In this document: piece after piece, positions 1 to 9,799 of the stretch
How positions within the stretch are numbered: position 1 is the stretch's first letter
Layout: each line of letters starts with the position of its first letter
From: Calycina herbarum
Lineage: Eukaryota > Ascomycota > Leotiomycetes > Helotiales > Pezizellaceae
DNA length: 64,000 nucleotides
Reading direction: 5' to 3'
Assembly (NCBI GenBank): GCA_001414485.1
Contig: LLEY01000076.1
Coordinates: 186,001 to 250,000 of the forward strand
Translations under genes and position numbers: made by a program
The notes under the pieces: model-generated
What the model saw: the letters and a program-made list of their open reading frames with translations, nothing else
Told to the model about the DNA's origin: nothing
Databases searched by the model: none

Positions 1-1
1 G

Positions 2-1522
2 GATCGGGCTCAAGTAATGAAAGATGTTAATATGATGGGCGACTTGTTGACGGATAGAGTGGATAATATGTCTACCAATCTATATATTGTTATGGCTATA
101 GGCTGTAAGTATATTCTTGCGCTATCAAGAGTAGCGTTTGTTCTGTCCACGTACTGAGAATATTCAGGTACCACACTTCAACGAGTGGGGCAAGTTTCTG
201 ATGAGGTATCTGCGAAATTCCAGATATCTTCTTGGAAAGTATTGGAAGAGTGTATGTCGAAAAGAGATATCGATTCTGTCGAAACGCTGCTTCTACTTGG
301 TCTCCACTCACTCTTCGACCCCAATGGATTATCACCATGGGTAATCACGGGGATGTTAAGCCGCCAGATCATGTCACTTGGACTAAGTCGAGAGACATCA
401 CCAAGCAGAGGCATCTCACTCGCTCAAAGTGAAAAACGAAATCGTCTTTTCTGGAGCGCGTATACCTTGGATAGAATGGTATCAAGTTCAATGGGCCTAC
501 CATTCGGAATCAACGACGAGAACATGAGTGTTCCTCTCCCAGGAGTCACGTTAGAAGAATACGCTACATCCGAGAGACAATACTACACCGTAACTCTCCA
601 AGTCAACCGCCACGTCATCGCCCTTCGACAACTCGAAGAACAAATCCTTCAAAAAATACACCTATCAAATTCCTACACAACAAGCTCACTCACACAAGCC
701 GACCGTCGAATAATCACCCAACGCCTCCGAACACAGATCGAAAACTGGTACACGCAAGGTTGTCTGGTAACACCAATGGAACGGGATCAAATCCCTTTCC
801 ACAATACCATCCCTTGGCTCAACTACCGCTATCAAAATCTTCTTCTGCTCCTTTATACACCTTCCCATTTCAACTCTTCCATTTCTCTCGATCATGGACA
901 GGAATTGAGGAGGTGTGTGCAGAAGTATATTCAACTTAGCTCTATACTTTTTCAACAGAGGCATTTGCCGTTGAATTGGGTGACGCTTTGTCGGTTTGTT
1001 GCGTTGTGTCCGGTGCTGTTTTATTGTTATGTTGATGGGAATGGGACAGGAAATGGGAATGGGGGGTTGGGGAGTAAGGAGGAGGTGGGTATGTGTGCTG
1101 ATATTTTGGAAGCTTTTCCTGAACGTTGGGCGGAGGCGAAAAGAGCTGTGGGGGTGTTTAGGCGGCTTGCTGAAGCCTTTGGCTCGTCGAGTTCTTCTGA
1201 GGGGGGAGCTAATTGTCTTCTTCCGAATCGTGGGATTAGTGAGGGTGTGGGTATGGTTGGTGTGGGGGGCGTGGGTGGTCTGGGTGGAATGAATGGAATG
1301 AATGGGGTTAAAGAGGAAGTGGGGGAGCTGGTGAGGGATATGTTGGGGGAAAGTAGTATTTATCACCGGAGTATTGAGGCTGCGGGTTTTCTGGTAAGGG
1401 AGAGACATGAGAGGGGGATTTTTGAACAGTTGAGGAGTGAGCCTATGAGGGGGCTGGGTGGTTGGGGGGCCGGTGATGGGGAATGGAATGGAGGTGGGGA
1501 TTTGAGTATGGGGTTTATTTGA
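2..1522 (+). CDS. Fungal-specific transcription factor, C-terminal part (5' truncated by window edge)
   Basis: Two exons are visible, 2..104 and 168..1522. The intron has GTAAGT and TTCAG ends, and the reading frame enters from the left edge, so the DNA-binding N terminus lies outside. The visible part is 485 residues. Around residues 110-165 it carries the middle-homology (fungal_trans, PF04082) signature: an LGL-SR helix, then RNRLFWSAYTLDR followed by a GLP stretch. In the family this domain sits C-terminal to a Zn2Cys6 cluster and acts in the nucleus as a regulatory region. The last ~150 residues are Gly-rich low complexity (repeated GMNGMNG, GVGG). The target pathway cannot be inferred. 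Family is confident; start and zinc cluster are not seen. Confidence 0.85.
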
Positions 1523-2191
1523 TGAAGTTTTTGGTTTTTATTTGGATTCGATTCTGTGGTGTTGGAGTTGTGGCTTGGGGGTCAGGTAATATGTGGAATA
1601 AAGAGACTAGAGTGAATGAATTTGATGCTTGATTTAGTTAGGCTAGGGAAAGGAGTTCGGTAACTAGTATTAACTGTATCTCAAATTAAGGTCTTCAAAC
1701 ACCATGGGATAGCTTTGAATTCTGGAGTAGTCTGGTGGTTGGTTCTCTTGCCTGTCAAGACGATGATGTCTCGGAACAAAATTAATCTTTTTGGAATTGA
1801 AAAGCAGAGAAAACCAAGAAAGAGAGATGGGGAAATGGAAAAACAGATAAACTAAAAAATACTTAGAAGAAGTAGACAAGTGGATTTCTTTACAAAATCT
1901 AACCTAAAACTTAGAAGAGATTGTTTGATTTTATGAACTATAGTGAAGTAAACATACAAGGCATACCTATGTGAACATAATGGCTTCCTAGAAGGAACTG
2001 TTTGTTTATGGCTTTCCTTATAACGATTACAAAGGCGCTAGGGATGAGTCATTTTGAGAGAACAGAGGGCCACTTTAGAGAAAACAATAATCTACATCTT
2101 CTACATCTTGCTTCAACTTCTCTTTCCCAATTTGGTAATCTACCACATCAAATTTCATACACCACTTCCACTCCGTAAACCACCAGCCATA

Positions 2192-2665
2192 ATGACTAAC
2201 ACAACTTTTACTTCATCCTCACTAACATCATTCAACATAGTTGGAAACGCTCATCCATCTCTCACGGGACGAGCCGGCTCCTCTAACACCACAGATCTTG
2301 CCGCAATTCGCTCGGATCACAACTTGAAGCGATTCCAAACATGGGCAGACACTATCTATGAGCTGGACAGTCAGATCGAAGACTTGCTCATGAGATTGGA
2401 GTTTCTTAAAGCTAAAAATGTTGCGCCTTTCTCTCCTTTTCTAGAGAGATTTATAAGCACTTTACCGTCTAGCTTTGAGCTATCTGATGCCCAGCTCATC
2501 ATCCTGAGAATGGAAGTTGTTGACCCAATCATTTCGGATCAGAATGACCTTCTTTCCGACCTGAGAGTCAAACTTCATAAAGCGAATACGGGTTCTAAAG
2601 GAGGAAAGTTCATGACGAAGTTCGTTGCTAAGATTCGAGGACCGTTAAAGCTGAAGCACGAGTAA
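2192..2665 (+). CDS. Small hypothetical protein, 157 aa
   Basis: Single open frame. The ATG at 2192 (AGCCATAATG context) is preferred over upstream in-frame codons, because the region before it reads as a hydrophobic, UTR-like stretch rich in CT runs. The protein starts MTNTTFTSSSLTSF. It has a Ser/Thr-rich N terminus, a central helical segment (about residues 45-120) with heptad-like Leu spacing, and a basic C terminus (KGGKFMTKFVAKIRG). No signal peptide, membrane segment or known domain was recognised. A TA-rich promoter and an isolated position suggest an independent lineage-specific gene. Function unknown. Confidence 0.5.
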   Translation: MTNTTFTSSSLTSFNIVGNAHPSLTGRAGSSNTTDLAAIRSDHNLKRFQTWADTIYELDSQIEDLLMRLEFLKAKNVAPFSPFLERFISTLPSSFELSDAQLIILRMEVVDPIISDQNDLLSDLRVKLHKANTGSKGGKFMTKFVAKIRGPLKLKHE

Positions 2666-2669
2666 GACA

Positions 2670-3400
2670 TTTGAGCTAGGACGCGAATGAAGCGACTTGT
2701 CCGTGAGCGGCCCTTGTGAGATAAAAGCAAGATTCAGCGAAATAAATCCTGGACCCTTTGGATTTTCGCCGGATAGGCAATAATACCCCTAATTAATATC
2801 AATTCATCAGCTTAAGTCAATCGCTATTTAATATTTAAAATTTTTCCACTGTAATACTTCGTAATATTCTCTAACTCGCTAAGTTTCCAGATAACAGAAT
2901 TAAACGTGCACCCGGACTGAAGTTGAAGAGTTTAATAGTAGCGCTCAAAACTGGTTCATTTACCCCAGTGAGAATTATGCAACCATAAAAACCAAGCCCC
3001 CAAATATCTCCAGTCATTAGCCACTTTTGCATACACGCTTACGTCTGTTACTTGGGCACCTTTGAAAGGATAATAGCGTTACCTAGAATAATGATGACAA
3101 TAAACAGTTCTCTGAGAAAAAGTTCCAATCATGCGACATAAATATTTTTTGTACTGTGCTCCTTTGTCTTTTCTTGACAATAGCATTGTGAATCTGAATT
3201 TTACCTCTAGATTTTAAGCGAGTAAAATAAAGATTAAACCTAAAACAGAAGTAAATAAATACAACTCATACTGGTTCTATTGTGTGAAAATTACTAGACA
3301 ATCGGAAGACGAAAGGTTAAGTGTACCAACTTACTCGCATCAAAAACCAACAATCACACCTTTTCCAAACAAGCTATAACCTCAAGAAAAGACAAGAAAT
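2670..3400. other. Gene-free AT-rich stretch
   Basis: No open frame with fungal-gene character on either strand. The sequence is AT-rich with many TTAA/ATTTAA runs. It may hold the 3' end of the 2192 gene and the left flank of the LTR-like relic. Confidence 0.5.
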
Positions 3401-3418
3401 CTATTCCATCATTCCACG

Positions 3419-3797
3419 ATGTTTCCAACCTACAGAAGTACTTTGGAAATATTTGAGTCATACTTGGCAGAATATATAGCTCGATTTACTTCAAGATTTC
3501 AGGATTGCAATCCTCAGGAACGATCAAGTCTTGAAATCAAAAACTCTGCTTCAATGCTCCAAGTACAGGATTGTGATGGCCAGTCATCAGGAATTGCCAA
3601 GGTTACGTGCCAGAGGAGATACGGTCTAGGTTCAGGAATGCAATAGTTTACATGCCAGAAGGGTTACGTGCCAGATGGAATATGTGTTCGAGTCTTAGGA
3701 ATGTCAGGTTCGGACCTTGTTATTGTCCAACCTCTTGTGTATAGATGCTCTCTCTCTCTCTATTAGAAATGGCCAATTTGGTCTTTTCCTTCGTATC
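3419..3797 (+). mobile_element. Relic of a Ty1/copia-like LTR with a tRNA-iMet-type primer-binding site
   Basis: The segment ends in GTATCAGAGCCTAG (about 3784-3797). This matches the TATCAGAGC primer-binding site typical just inside the 5' LTR of Ty1/copia retrotransposons primed by initiator-Met tRNA. Upstream lies a CT microsatellite (about 3747-3759), three degenerate TTACGTGCCAGA-like units (3602, 3646, 3662) and several AGGAATG/AGGAATT units, a composition like an LTR. No gag or pol reading frame follows; the 74-codon frame at 3888-4109 shows no recognisable gag motif. LTR boundaries and target duplication could not be fixed. Confidence 0.35.
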
Positions 3798-4109
3798 AGA
3801 GCCTAGTATTCATATATGTCATTCTATCGAACGCACTCCCATATGCCTCTTTTGTAGTAGTATCCGTTTCGTGCCGTTACAAGGATAATGAAGCAACTCG
3901 AATTCGCAAATTCAACCATCGTCACGCCGCTGTCATTGATGGAGTTATATACGAATGAATCTTCCATGAAGACGCTCATCGCTCTTGAAAGCTTACGGCT
4001 TCTCCGGAAGCGATGCGCGATGCTTTTTAAGAGGAAGAAATATCTCAAGAATGAGGCGGAAAGAGTTTCACTCATGTCTCAGTGGGAAAAATACTTTTTG
4101 AAGGCATAG

Positions 4110-5640
4110 AGAAGTGAGATGGCTTGTCTCACTCACTTTCCCCCAAAAGTTGATCCCCATTCAATCAAAACAAAGTAAACTGAACTATCAAACAAACAAT
4201 AAAACTTTCCCTGAAATGCGACTTGAATCTGATGTAGCACTAGTACAAAAAAGCAATACCAAAACAAAAGTTATATCAACATGAAAAAAACCTATCTCCC
4301 CAACAATTACTGTACCACAGTAACCATAAGTTCAATACTAATATCCATTTTACAGTAGAACGAGAACCCCTCCGAGTGCATAGATATCACTTGATTAATT
4401 TACGGATCCAACTTCCATCAATCACATTGCGTAATCCCGTCGCCATCAGCCCTAACCGCTCCGCTCCCGTGATCCCGAATCGGCATCCCAAAATCGGGAT
4501 GGCTGGGAAGCTTGCGTGGGGGCGTGGGGAACAAAGTGGGTCTCGGATAAAAGAGGGAGGTTGTGGTGACGGATTAGGAAAATGTGGCGGGCTTGTGATG
4601 AGGGCTATATTGAATTTGCTTTTTTTCGTGAGGGGAAATGGGAGGAAGTGAGGGGAACGTGAGGGGAAATGGGGATCTTTTTTGGGGGAGGTTGGGAAGG
4701 GTGTGAAAGTTGGTGGAAGAGTTGGCGGGAGAAATTATAGGAAAATTGGGGGCTGATAAATTTAAATCTGGTCTTTCATTTATGGGACGAACATGGGCAG
4801 AATATATTTTCGTTGGACGTGCATAGGTCTACTAGAAGCAGACCTAGTCCTGCTTACAAAGTCCCACTTTAGTGAGGTTGACATGTTGTGACCCCAGGCG
4901 ACACCGCTTGTCTCCAACTTGATTGTTCCCCGATCTGGGTATTGACGAAAATACGAGTTTACGAATATACGAACGAGATTGACTGTAGATTTCGGAACCG
5001 AAAGCTCGGGTTCAAACCAAATGATAAGCATAATACTAAAGTTGGAACCGCACCGACGAAGCCTCTCCCAACACTTTTCCAGAAAACCCAAACACCACGC
5101 GAACCCAATCAAGTCGAGTCAGCATCCCAAAGAAGAAGGTAGGTCCTAGAAACTTAGATTGACATAAAATGACATGGACTGACATGAAATTAGCCATAAG
5201 CTTCTCGAAACACTTCGCGGCCACCCGTTTGGCCTTCTGTGTTTCTCTCATTGCGGCGTAGAACCGCAGAAGGTATAAGCGGTGTGGGAGTACCACGACG
5301 GACAAGGACAATTGTTGCACTCGCTTCCATCGGCAGTCGCTTCATGGGCTTGTGTTTGAGAAGTGTGTGAAATTGGTGTATTCATTGGCAAGGTAGCGAA
5401 ATTGAGGCTCTGTCCCTTGACTTCGGGATGGCCGAATGAAAGAAGGTATCGTGGGATGCGGTGACGGGGTACGTGATGGCTGCGTAACATGGTAAATGAG
5501 TTGTAGTGGGTCAGATTGTTAAAGGTTAAATGACACAGCTGGGCCGTTGACGTGCACCTTGCATTGGTTTCCTGATGGAAGGGTCTGGTTGTGGAAACGG
5601 AGAGGAAATTGAGGACGGAGATCGACAAGAGAATTTTATC
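4110..5640. other. No gene recognised
   Basis: Only short overlapping frames are present, none with domain, codon or splice support. 4500-4740 is strongly G-rich on the plus strand (GGGG-type runs) and may be a promoter or UTR segment. Confidence 0.4.
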
Positions 5641-5649
5641 TGGGTTCTT

Positions 5650-6105
5650 CTAACTGTAGGGTTGGCTTTCCTGATGCAGAATGATGGCTGTTATGGCGTA
5701 TGTCACCCGATCGTGATCTGCGATGTTGCAGCACACCATCAAAACATAATCTTGGAATCGCAAGTAAAGATGGTTAAATTGAATCTCTGAGAAGATATAA
5801 TTACATGAAAAAAACGCCACCCCCGTCCCATAAATCGCTAGAAAACGCTGTTTTGGAGTTGTGATAGTTTGGGTGTTTATCGAATATGCAGAAATGGGTA
5901 GGAGTGCATGGGGGGCTGCAGTCCCGCCGAGGGTACGTCCAGCGCCTCGCCAGCAATAATAAGAAGTAGAGGAAGAACCTGATTCCGAGAAAGCCCCCAT
6001 TTTTGAGAATACATTAGGAGAAAGAAAGTTTGACAAGAAATCTCGACTGAAATTACAGCAATATACCAGAAGTCGAAAACGAACGAAAGAAGACATCAGA
6101 GACAA
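5650..6105 (-). CDS. Doubtful small membrane-type open frame
   Basis: A 151-codon frame. A more plausible internal start is the ATG of MGAFSESGSSS at about 5998-6000. This leads to a segment with GRTLGGTAAP, TPKQRFLAIYGTG and a hydrophobic run, reminiscent of small single-span organelle membrane proteins. A GTAATT donor follows the hydrophobic run, so the C terminus may lie in another exon. No family recognised; it may be fortuitous. Confidence 0.22.
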   Translation of the reverse strand: MSLMSSFVRFRLLVYCCNFSRDFLSNFLSPNVFSKMGAFSESGSSSTSYYCWRGAGRTLGGTAAPHALLPISAYSINTQTITTPKQRFLAIYGTGVAFFSCNYIFSEIQFNHLYLRFQDYVLMVCCNIADHDRVTYAITAIILHQESQPYS

Positions 6106-6287
6106 AAGCCACCGATCATGTCAAAACAAGACGGTAGACCCAAAGTCCACGACCACAGAAAACCTCCCTAAAACGAGTCGAAATCGTACAGTACACCTTT
6201 GTGTTCAGTCATCGAACATGGGTCTTGGCCCTTTTCTTCATCGCAATCATCGAGAGAACTTTTGCCAACACAGAACAGACAACGCTC

Positions 6288-6975
6288 TCACTGGCGGCCG
6301 GTCGAGTTGAGATAAGCGTCGTAGTCAATCTGCTGCTGCTCGTAGTAGTCAATCTGTTGCTGTTGGTCCTGGAACCTAGGGAGACCAAGTCGAAGTCGTT
6401 CTTCTGGCGTCTGGGCTTCGATATAACGTTGTGCTTGGGGTGAAGGAGGCGACGTGGGAACGTGTGCGTCACTGCTTTGGGTATGTATGCGATTCTCTCC
6501 CCAGGCTTCGCTAGGGGACTTTGTTGGTTGACGATTAACTGGGGTATGTGGACGAGTGATGTAGTCATTGCCTTGATAGGTCTGGTCTCTCGTCAAGTAC
6601 GCCCCATTTAAGGTTGGTGTTCGAGGCGGTGGGGTTTGTACATCTTGAGCAGAAACTTCAGCCGGATACATCACATTGCCATAAGGATAGATCAGGGCAG
6701 CAGTATAATAAGTCTGTTGATGCTGTGGGTATGTGTGGGACGCTGAGTGGCTTGTTGGCCTCGAGTCCGTTGTCTGGTCTAGGTATGTTGAACAGTTGTC
6801 GAGGTTTTCGTAGTAGTTGTCATTAGGTTGGGTGTCAACTTGGCTTGCATCTTCGCTATTGCTAGAACCTCAGTCAGCTTCTGTCCACTCTTGACCAGCT
6901 GAGGTATCCATACCTTTGTGCAGACCCATTATGTGCCTCCCTCGATGGAAAGGTGCATGTCGACCTAGGAGACAT
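6288..6975 (-). CDS. Hypothetical Gln/Tyr/Pro-rich protein, two exons, 211 aa
   Basis: Model: exon 1 6914..6975, exon 2 6288..6861. The 52-nt intron has a GTATGG donor and a CTGAC branch site 11 nt before TTCTAG. Without splicing the frame hits a stop at once. With it, the frame is open from an ATG in an ACCATG context to the stop, which supports a real gene. The protein is hydrophilic. It has Tyr/His/Gln-rich repeats in the middle (TYPQHQQTYYTAAL), a Pro/Thr-rich segment (TPPPRTPTLNG, SPPSPQAQRY), and a C terminus with a duplicated QQQIDYYEQQQIDYDAY unit. No domain, signal peptide or membrane helix was seen. It is predicted to be intrinsically disordered; function unknown. Confidence 0.6.
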
Positions 6976-8339
6976 GGTTGTGGGGTATTTTGATGTGTTT
7001 TTTGTGCCAAAGAGCACGGGGAAATAAGGAAGGTATCCACGGATATACAAACAGAGAGTTCTGCTATATATTCGTTGCTCTGTTGGACTTTGAGGATTAT
7101 ATATTTTGTTCTGATACGATGTGTTGAGGATATGATTGATGGTTGTGTTGAAACAATGTTGAGGTGCCCAAGCGATAACGTGTATATTTGTAAAGTGATG
7201 CTGGCTCCAGAGGGGGATTTCTTTTTAGCGAAAGTAGAATAAATATTTTGGACCGACGGTGGTGAGATGAGGAATGTAAGGTGTAAAAATGCAAGTGCTT
7301 GATGTTGTTGACAAAGGAGGGCGGTGACGAATATTATACAGAATGAAGGGCGCTGAGCATTCGCTTCTGGTTCGCACCTTTGCGAACCAAGCAGTGTCTT
7401 CTGCTAGGTACGAATGAGGCAAAAAAGAGCTAGCAATAGCGACTTGCTATCTTGGTCGGAAGTGTCTTTAGACCGCTAGTCTTAGAGCGTTCACTAGCGG
7501 CACTTGATAACGCGTAAGGATGAAGCAGCAAACCCCTCTTGTAGTCCACTCCACTGGACCCGGGGTTGTCACCCACCTTAGCCCCCCCCCCCTGGTTGCC
7601 GTACACATCTATCTCTCTTGAGGGCCTGAGAGTTAGTTTTAGACCGCTGGACTCGAACAGTAGGTATAGGGTTCTTTCGGCATCCCCATTCAACGTACAT
7701 AGACTAATCTGATCTACCGAGCTTATTCATAAGTTTTAGAAAGAGGGCGTTCGAAGACAACGCGGCGCCGATGTTTGAGTCTCTTTTCTCTTCATGAACA
7801 TGAACGCTACCGAAATGCAACGATAGGGGGGACCCTGCATCAGAATGGCTAGCCATTGACATATTCTTCGTATCCAACAAAAGGCTTCGAGATCGGCCCT
7901 CCTTCTTCGTTTCAAAAGTCATCATGACGACTCGGCAACAAGACAGGACCAGTGGGTGGCGACGGTGCATCAAGCCCTGCTACCCCTGCAGAGCCACGAG
8001 GTTGTTGGGATGGCTACTTGGGTTGCACAGGTACGAACGGCAGGCTTGTCTCGCCTGCCACCTTTGCTGGATTGCACGGCGGAAAAACGGACTCGGACAA
8101 TATCATGCACAAGGAACATCATGGGGCGGTAACGGAAGAGCCAACACAACCAATAAACCGCTTGAAGCGCGGCTACTATTTTGAGTTCTGTGAGGTTTAG
8201 GGGGGGAGGAAATGGTGAATTTTATGGACGATATGGGTGGTTCGTTTAATTGACCAATGAGATTGAACCACCAAGCGTCCACGGGCCATCTGCCGACCTC
8301 CAGTTTCGCTCACTTTGGAAGGGGGAGTGAGGGAGGGCC

Positions 8340-8376
8340 AGGACGAGGACGAGGACGAGGACGGGGACGGGGACGA
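8340..8376. repeat. GACGAG/GACGGG hexanucleotide minisatellite
   Basis: About six consecutive six-base units: GACGAG copies followed by two GACGGG variants, ending in GGACGAATAC. Confidence 0.85.
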
Positions 8377-8769
8377 ATACTGCCAACTTCCGCGGGGTTC
8401 TCGATATAGCATCCGAAAAGGGCAAGATTCTGGGTGAGATGAAAGGGCGACAGAAGACTTCGGGGTTCAGGTTACGACTCTGGTTTGCAGTCGCCTCAGG
8501 CGGCAATCGTGGCTGCAGTGCAGCGGGCTCGACAAGGGCCCTGGAGCAACGGATGGGAGGATGGTATGTATGAGGACGGAAGTGGTAAAACTTGGGTAGG
8601 GTTGTTATGTTCCAGCAGCCTCACATGCTTGCCCTTTTCAAATCGACCAGCGGCCTCAAACTGGCGGGAAAAGAAAATGTGTAGCCCGTAGGAAGGGAAT
8701 GATTGTTCCATTCGACTCGTCCCGAAGGAGGTTTCCAAGGTCGAGTTAAACACTCCAATCCCCATCCCT

Positions 8770-8834
8770 CAACATCCAACATCCAACATCCAACATCCAA
8801 TATCCAACATTCAACACCACCACCACCACCACCA
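8770..8834. repeat. Compound microsatellite (CAACATC)n then (CAC)n
   Basis: Six CAACATC-type heptamers, some with single-base changes (CAATATC, CAACATT), run into about eight CAC triplets. Confidence 0.9.
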
Positions 8835-9120
8835 GGACCCAACGCCAATAAGTGCTTGATCACAATACCGGAAAAATTCATTCTGCAGCTCAGGAGTCAG
8901 GAAAAGCGGGAAAACTACCAACAGTCATGGTTGCGAAAAGAAACATAAAACATGATAAATTTACAGCGACCCACAAGAATGCCTGCTGCCAGTTCCCAGA
9001 TATGCCTTGTACCGCTTGGTAACCTCATGATTGCATTCCGAAGCACATGGTAGGCAAAGACTGCCACAACTCCACGGATTTACGATAAGTCTCATCATAT
9101 GGAGATCCTGGAAGCTCTCA

Positions 9121-9253
9121 TTGTCCAATGTGACGGATCAGATATGACAAAGGGTCTGATCCAGGAACAGGACACGAAGAACTCTGCCACTCTGCGTTAA
9201 CCCCACGCACTTGTACGGAGTATCATATTTTGTCCAATATGACGGGTCAGAGA
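9121..9253. repeat. Degenerate direct repeat, about 110 bp apart
   Basis: TGTCCAATGTGACGGATCAG (about 9124) and TGTCCAATATGACGGGTCAG (about 9233) differ only by transitions. Each is followed by a CCAGGAAC segment, suggesting an old local duplication. Confidence 0.55.
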
Positions 9254-9504
9254 TTTTCTCTTCCAGGAACGAGTCGGGAAGGGTGTTGCCTATTTCAACT
9301 ACCACCACTACCTCCTTTGACTGCCCGTGGTAGAGGTGGTGGAGGTGGTGGAGAAGATCATCCCAACTAACATCAAGGTGGGTGCGCTGGCCTTACAGAC
9401 CCCCGGGCCCAACCTTCATTCCCCAGTTAGCTCCACTTGTAGCGAAGTGCGGTTTACGAAACCTTTCCCAGGGTGGTAGGGCGGACGACACCACAATGGG
9501 AAAA

Positions 9505-9798
9505 CTATCTAAAAACAGCACTTTCAATACACAATTCACTACGCAAAAGCATGCTTTGATGTTTTAGACCCGGGGAAACAGTGTCTTCATAGCTGTTGAA
9601 GAGTTTCCCATCGCATACTCGCCCATGCAGTACTCGTTTCCAGAAAGACCTTCGGCGGCGTGGACGAGTGACACGGCTTGATTGACGTCGTACTACCCTT
9701 GCCCGGATTCCTGGCGTCGTGTATTCCGATTTACTCGGCTTCTTTGGAATACTCTGGGGCGCTTGAAATGTGCATATTTCTTCATCTTTTATCATCAT
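9505..9798 (-). CDS. Doubtful small basic protein, 97 aa
   Basis: Single open frame beginning MMIKDEEICTF, with a strongly basic middle (RVVRRQSS, RPRRRRSFWKRVLHG). No recognised domain. A TAG just before the ATG could be a splice acceptor, in which case this is the last exon of a larger gene. Residue use looks more protein-like than that of neighbouring frames, but there is no independent support. Confidence 0.25.
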   Translation of the reverse strand: MMIKDEEICTFQAPQSIPKKPSKSEYTTPGIRARVVRRQSSRVTRPRRRRSFWKRVLHGRVCDGKLFNSYEDTVSPGLKHQSMLLRSELCIESAVFR

Positions 9799-9799
9799 C

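Larger units (their letters stand above)
6990..9500. other. Gene-poor stretch with tandem repeats
   Basis: No supported gene. Notable content: a poly-C run at about 7583-7592, a GACGAG/GACGGG minisatellite at 8340-8376, CAACATC and CAC repeats at 8770-8834, and a degenerate duplicated block near 9121 and 9233 (TGTCCAATRTGACGGRTCAGA). The many short open frames here do not splice into anything recognisable. Confidence 0.4.

Noticed and set aside
686..1408. 240-codon open frame on the minus strand opposite the transcription factor
   Set aside because: It mirrors the real coding frame, is full of Thr/His/Pro from the complement of the skewed composition, and has no domain.
3888..4109. 74-codon frame after the primer-binding site, considered as gag
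   Set aside because: No zinc knuckle, gag core or other retroelement motif; length is within chance.
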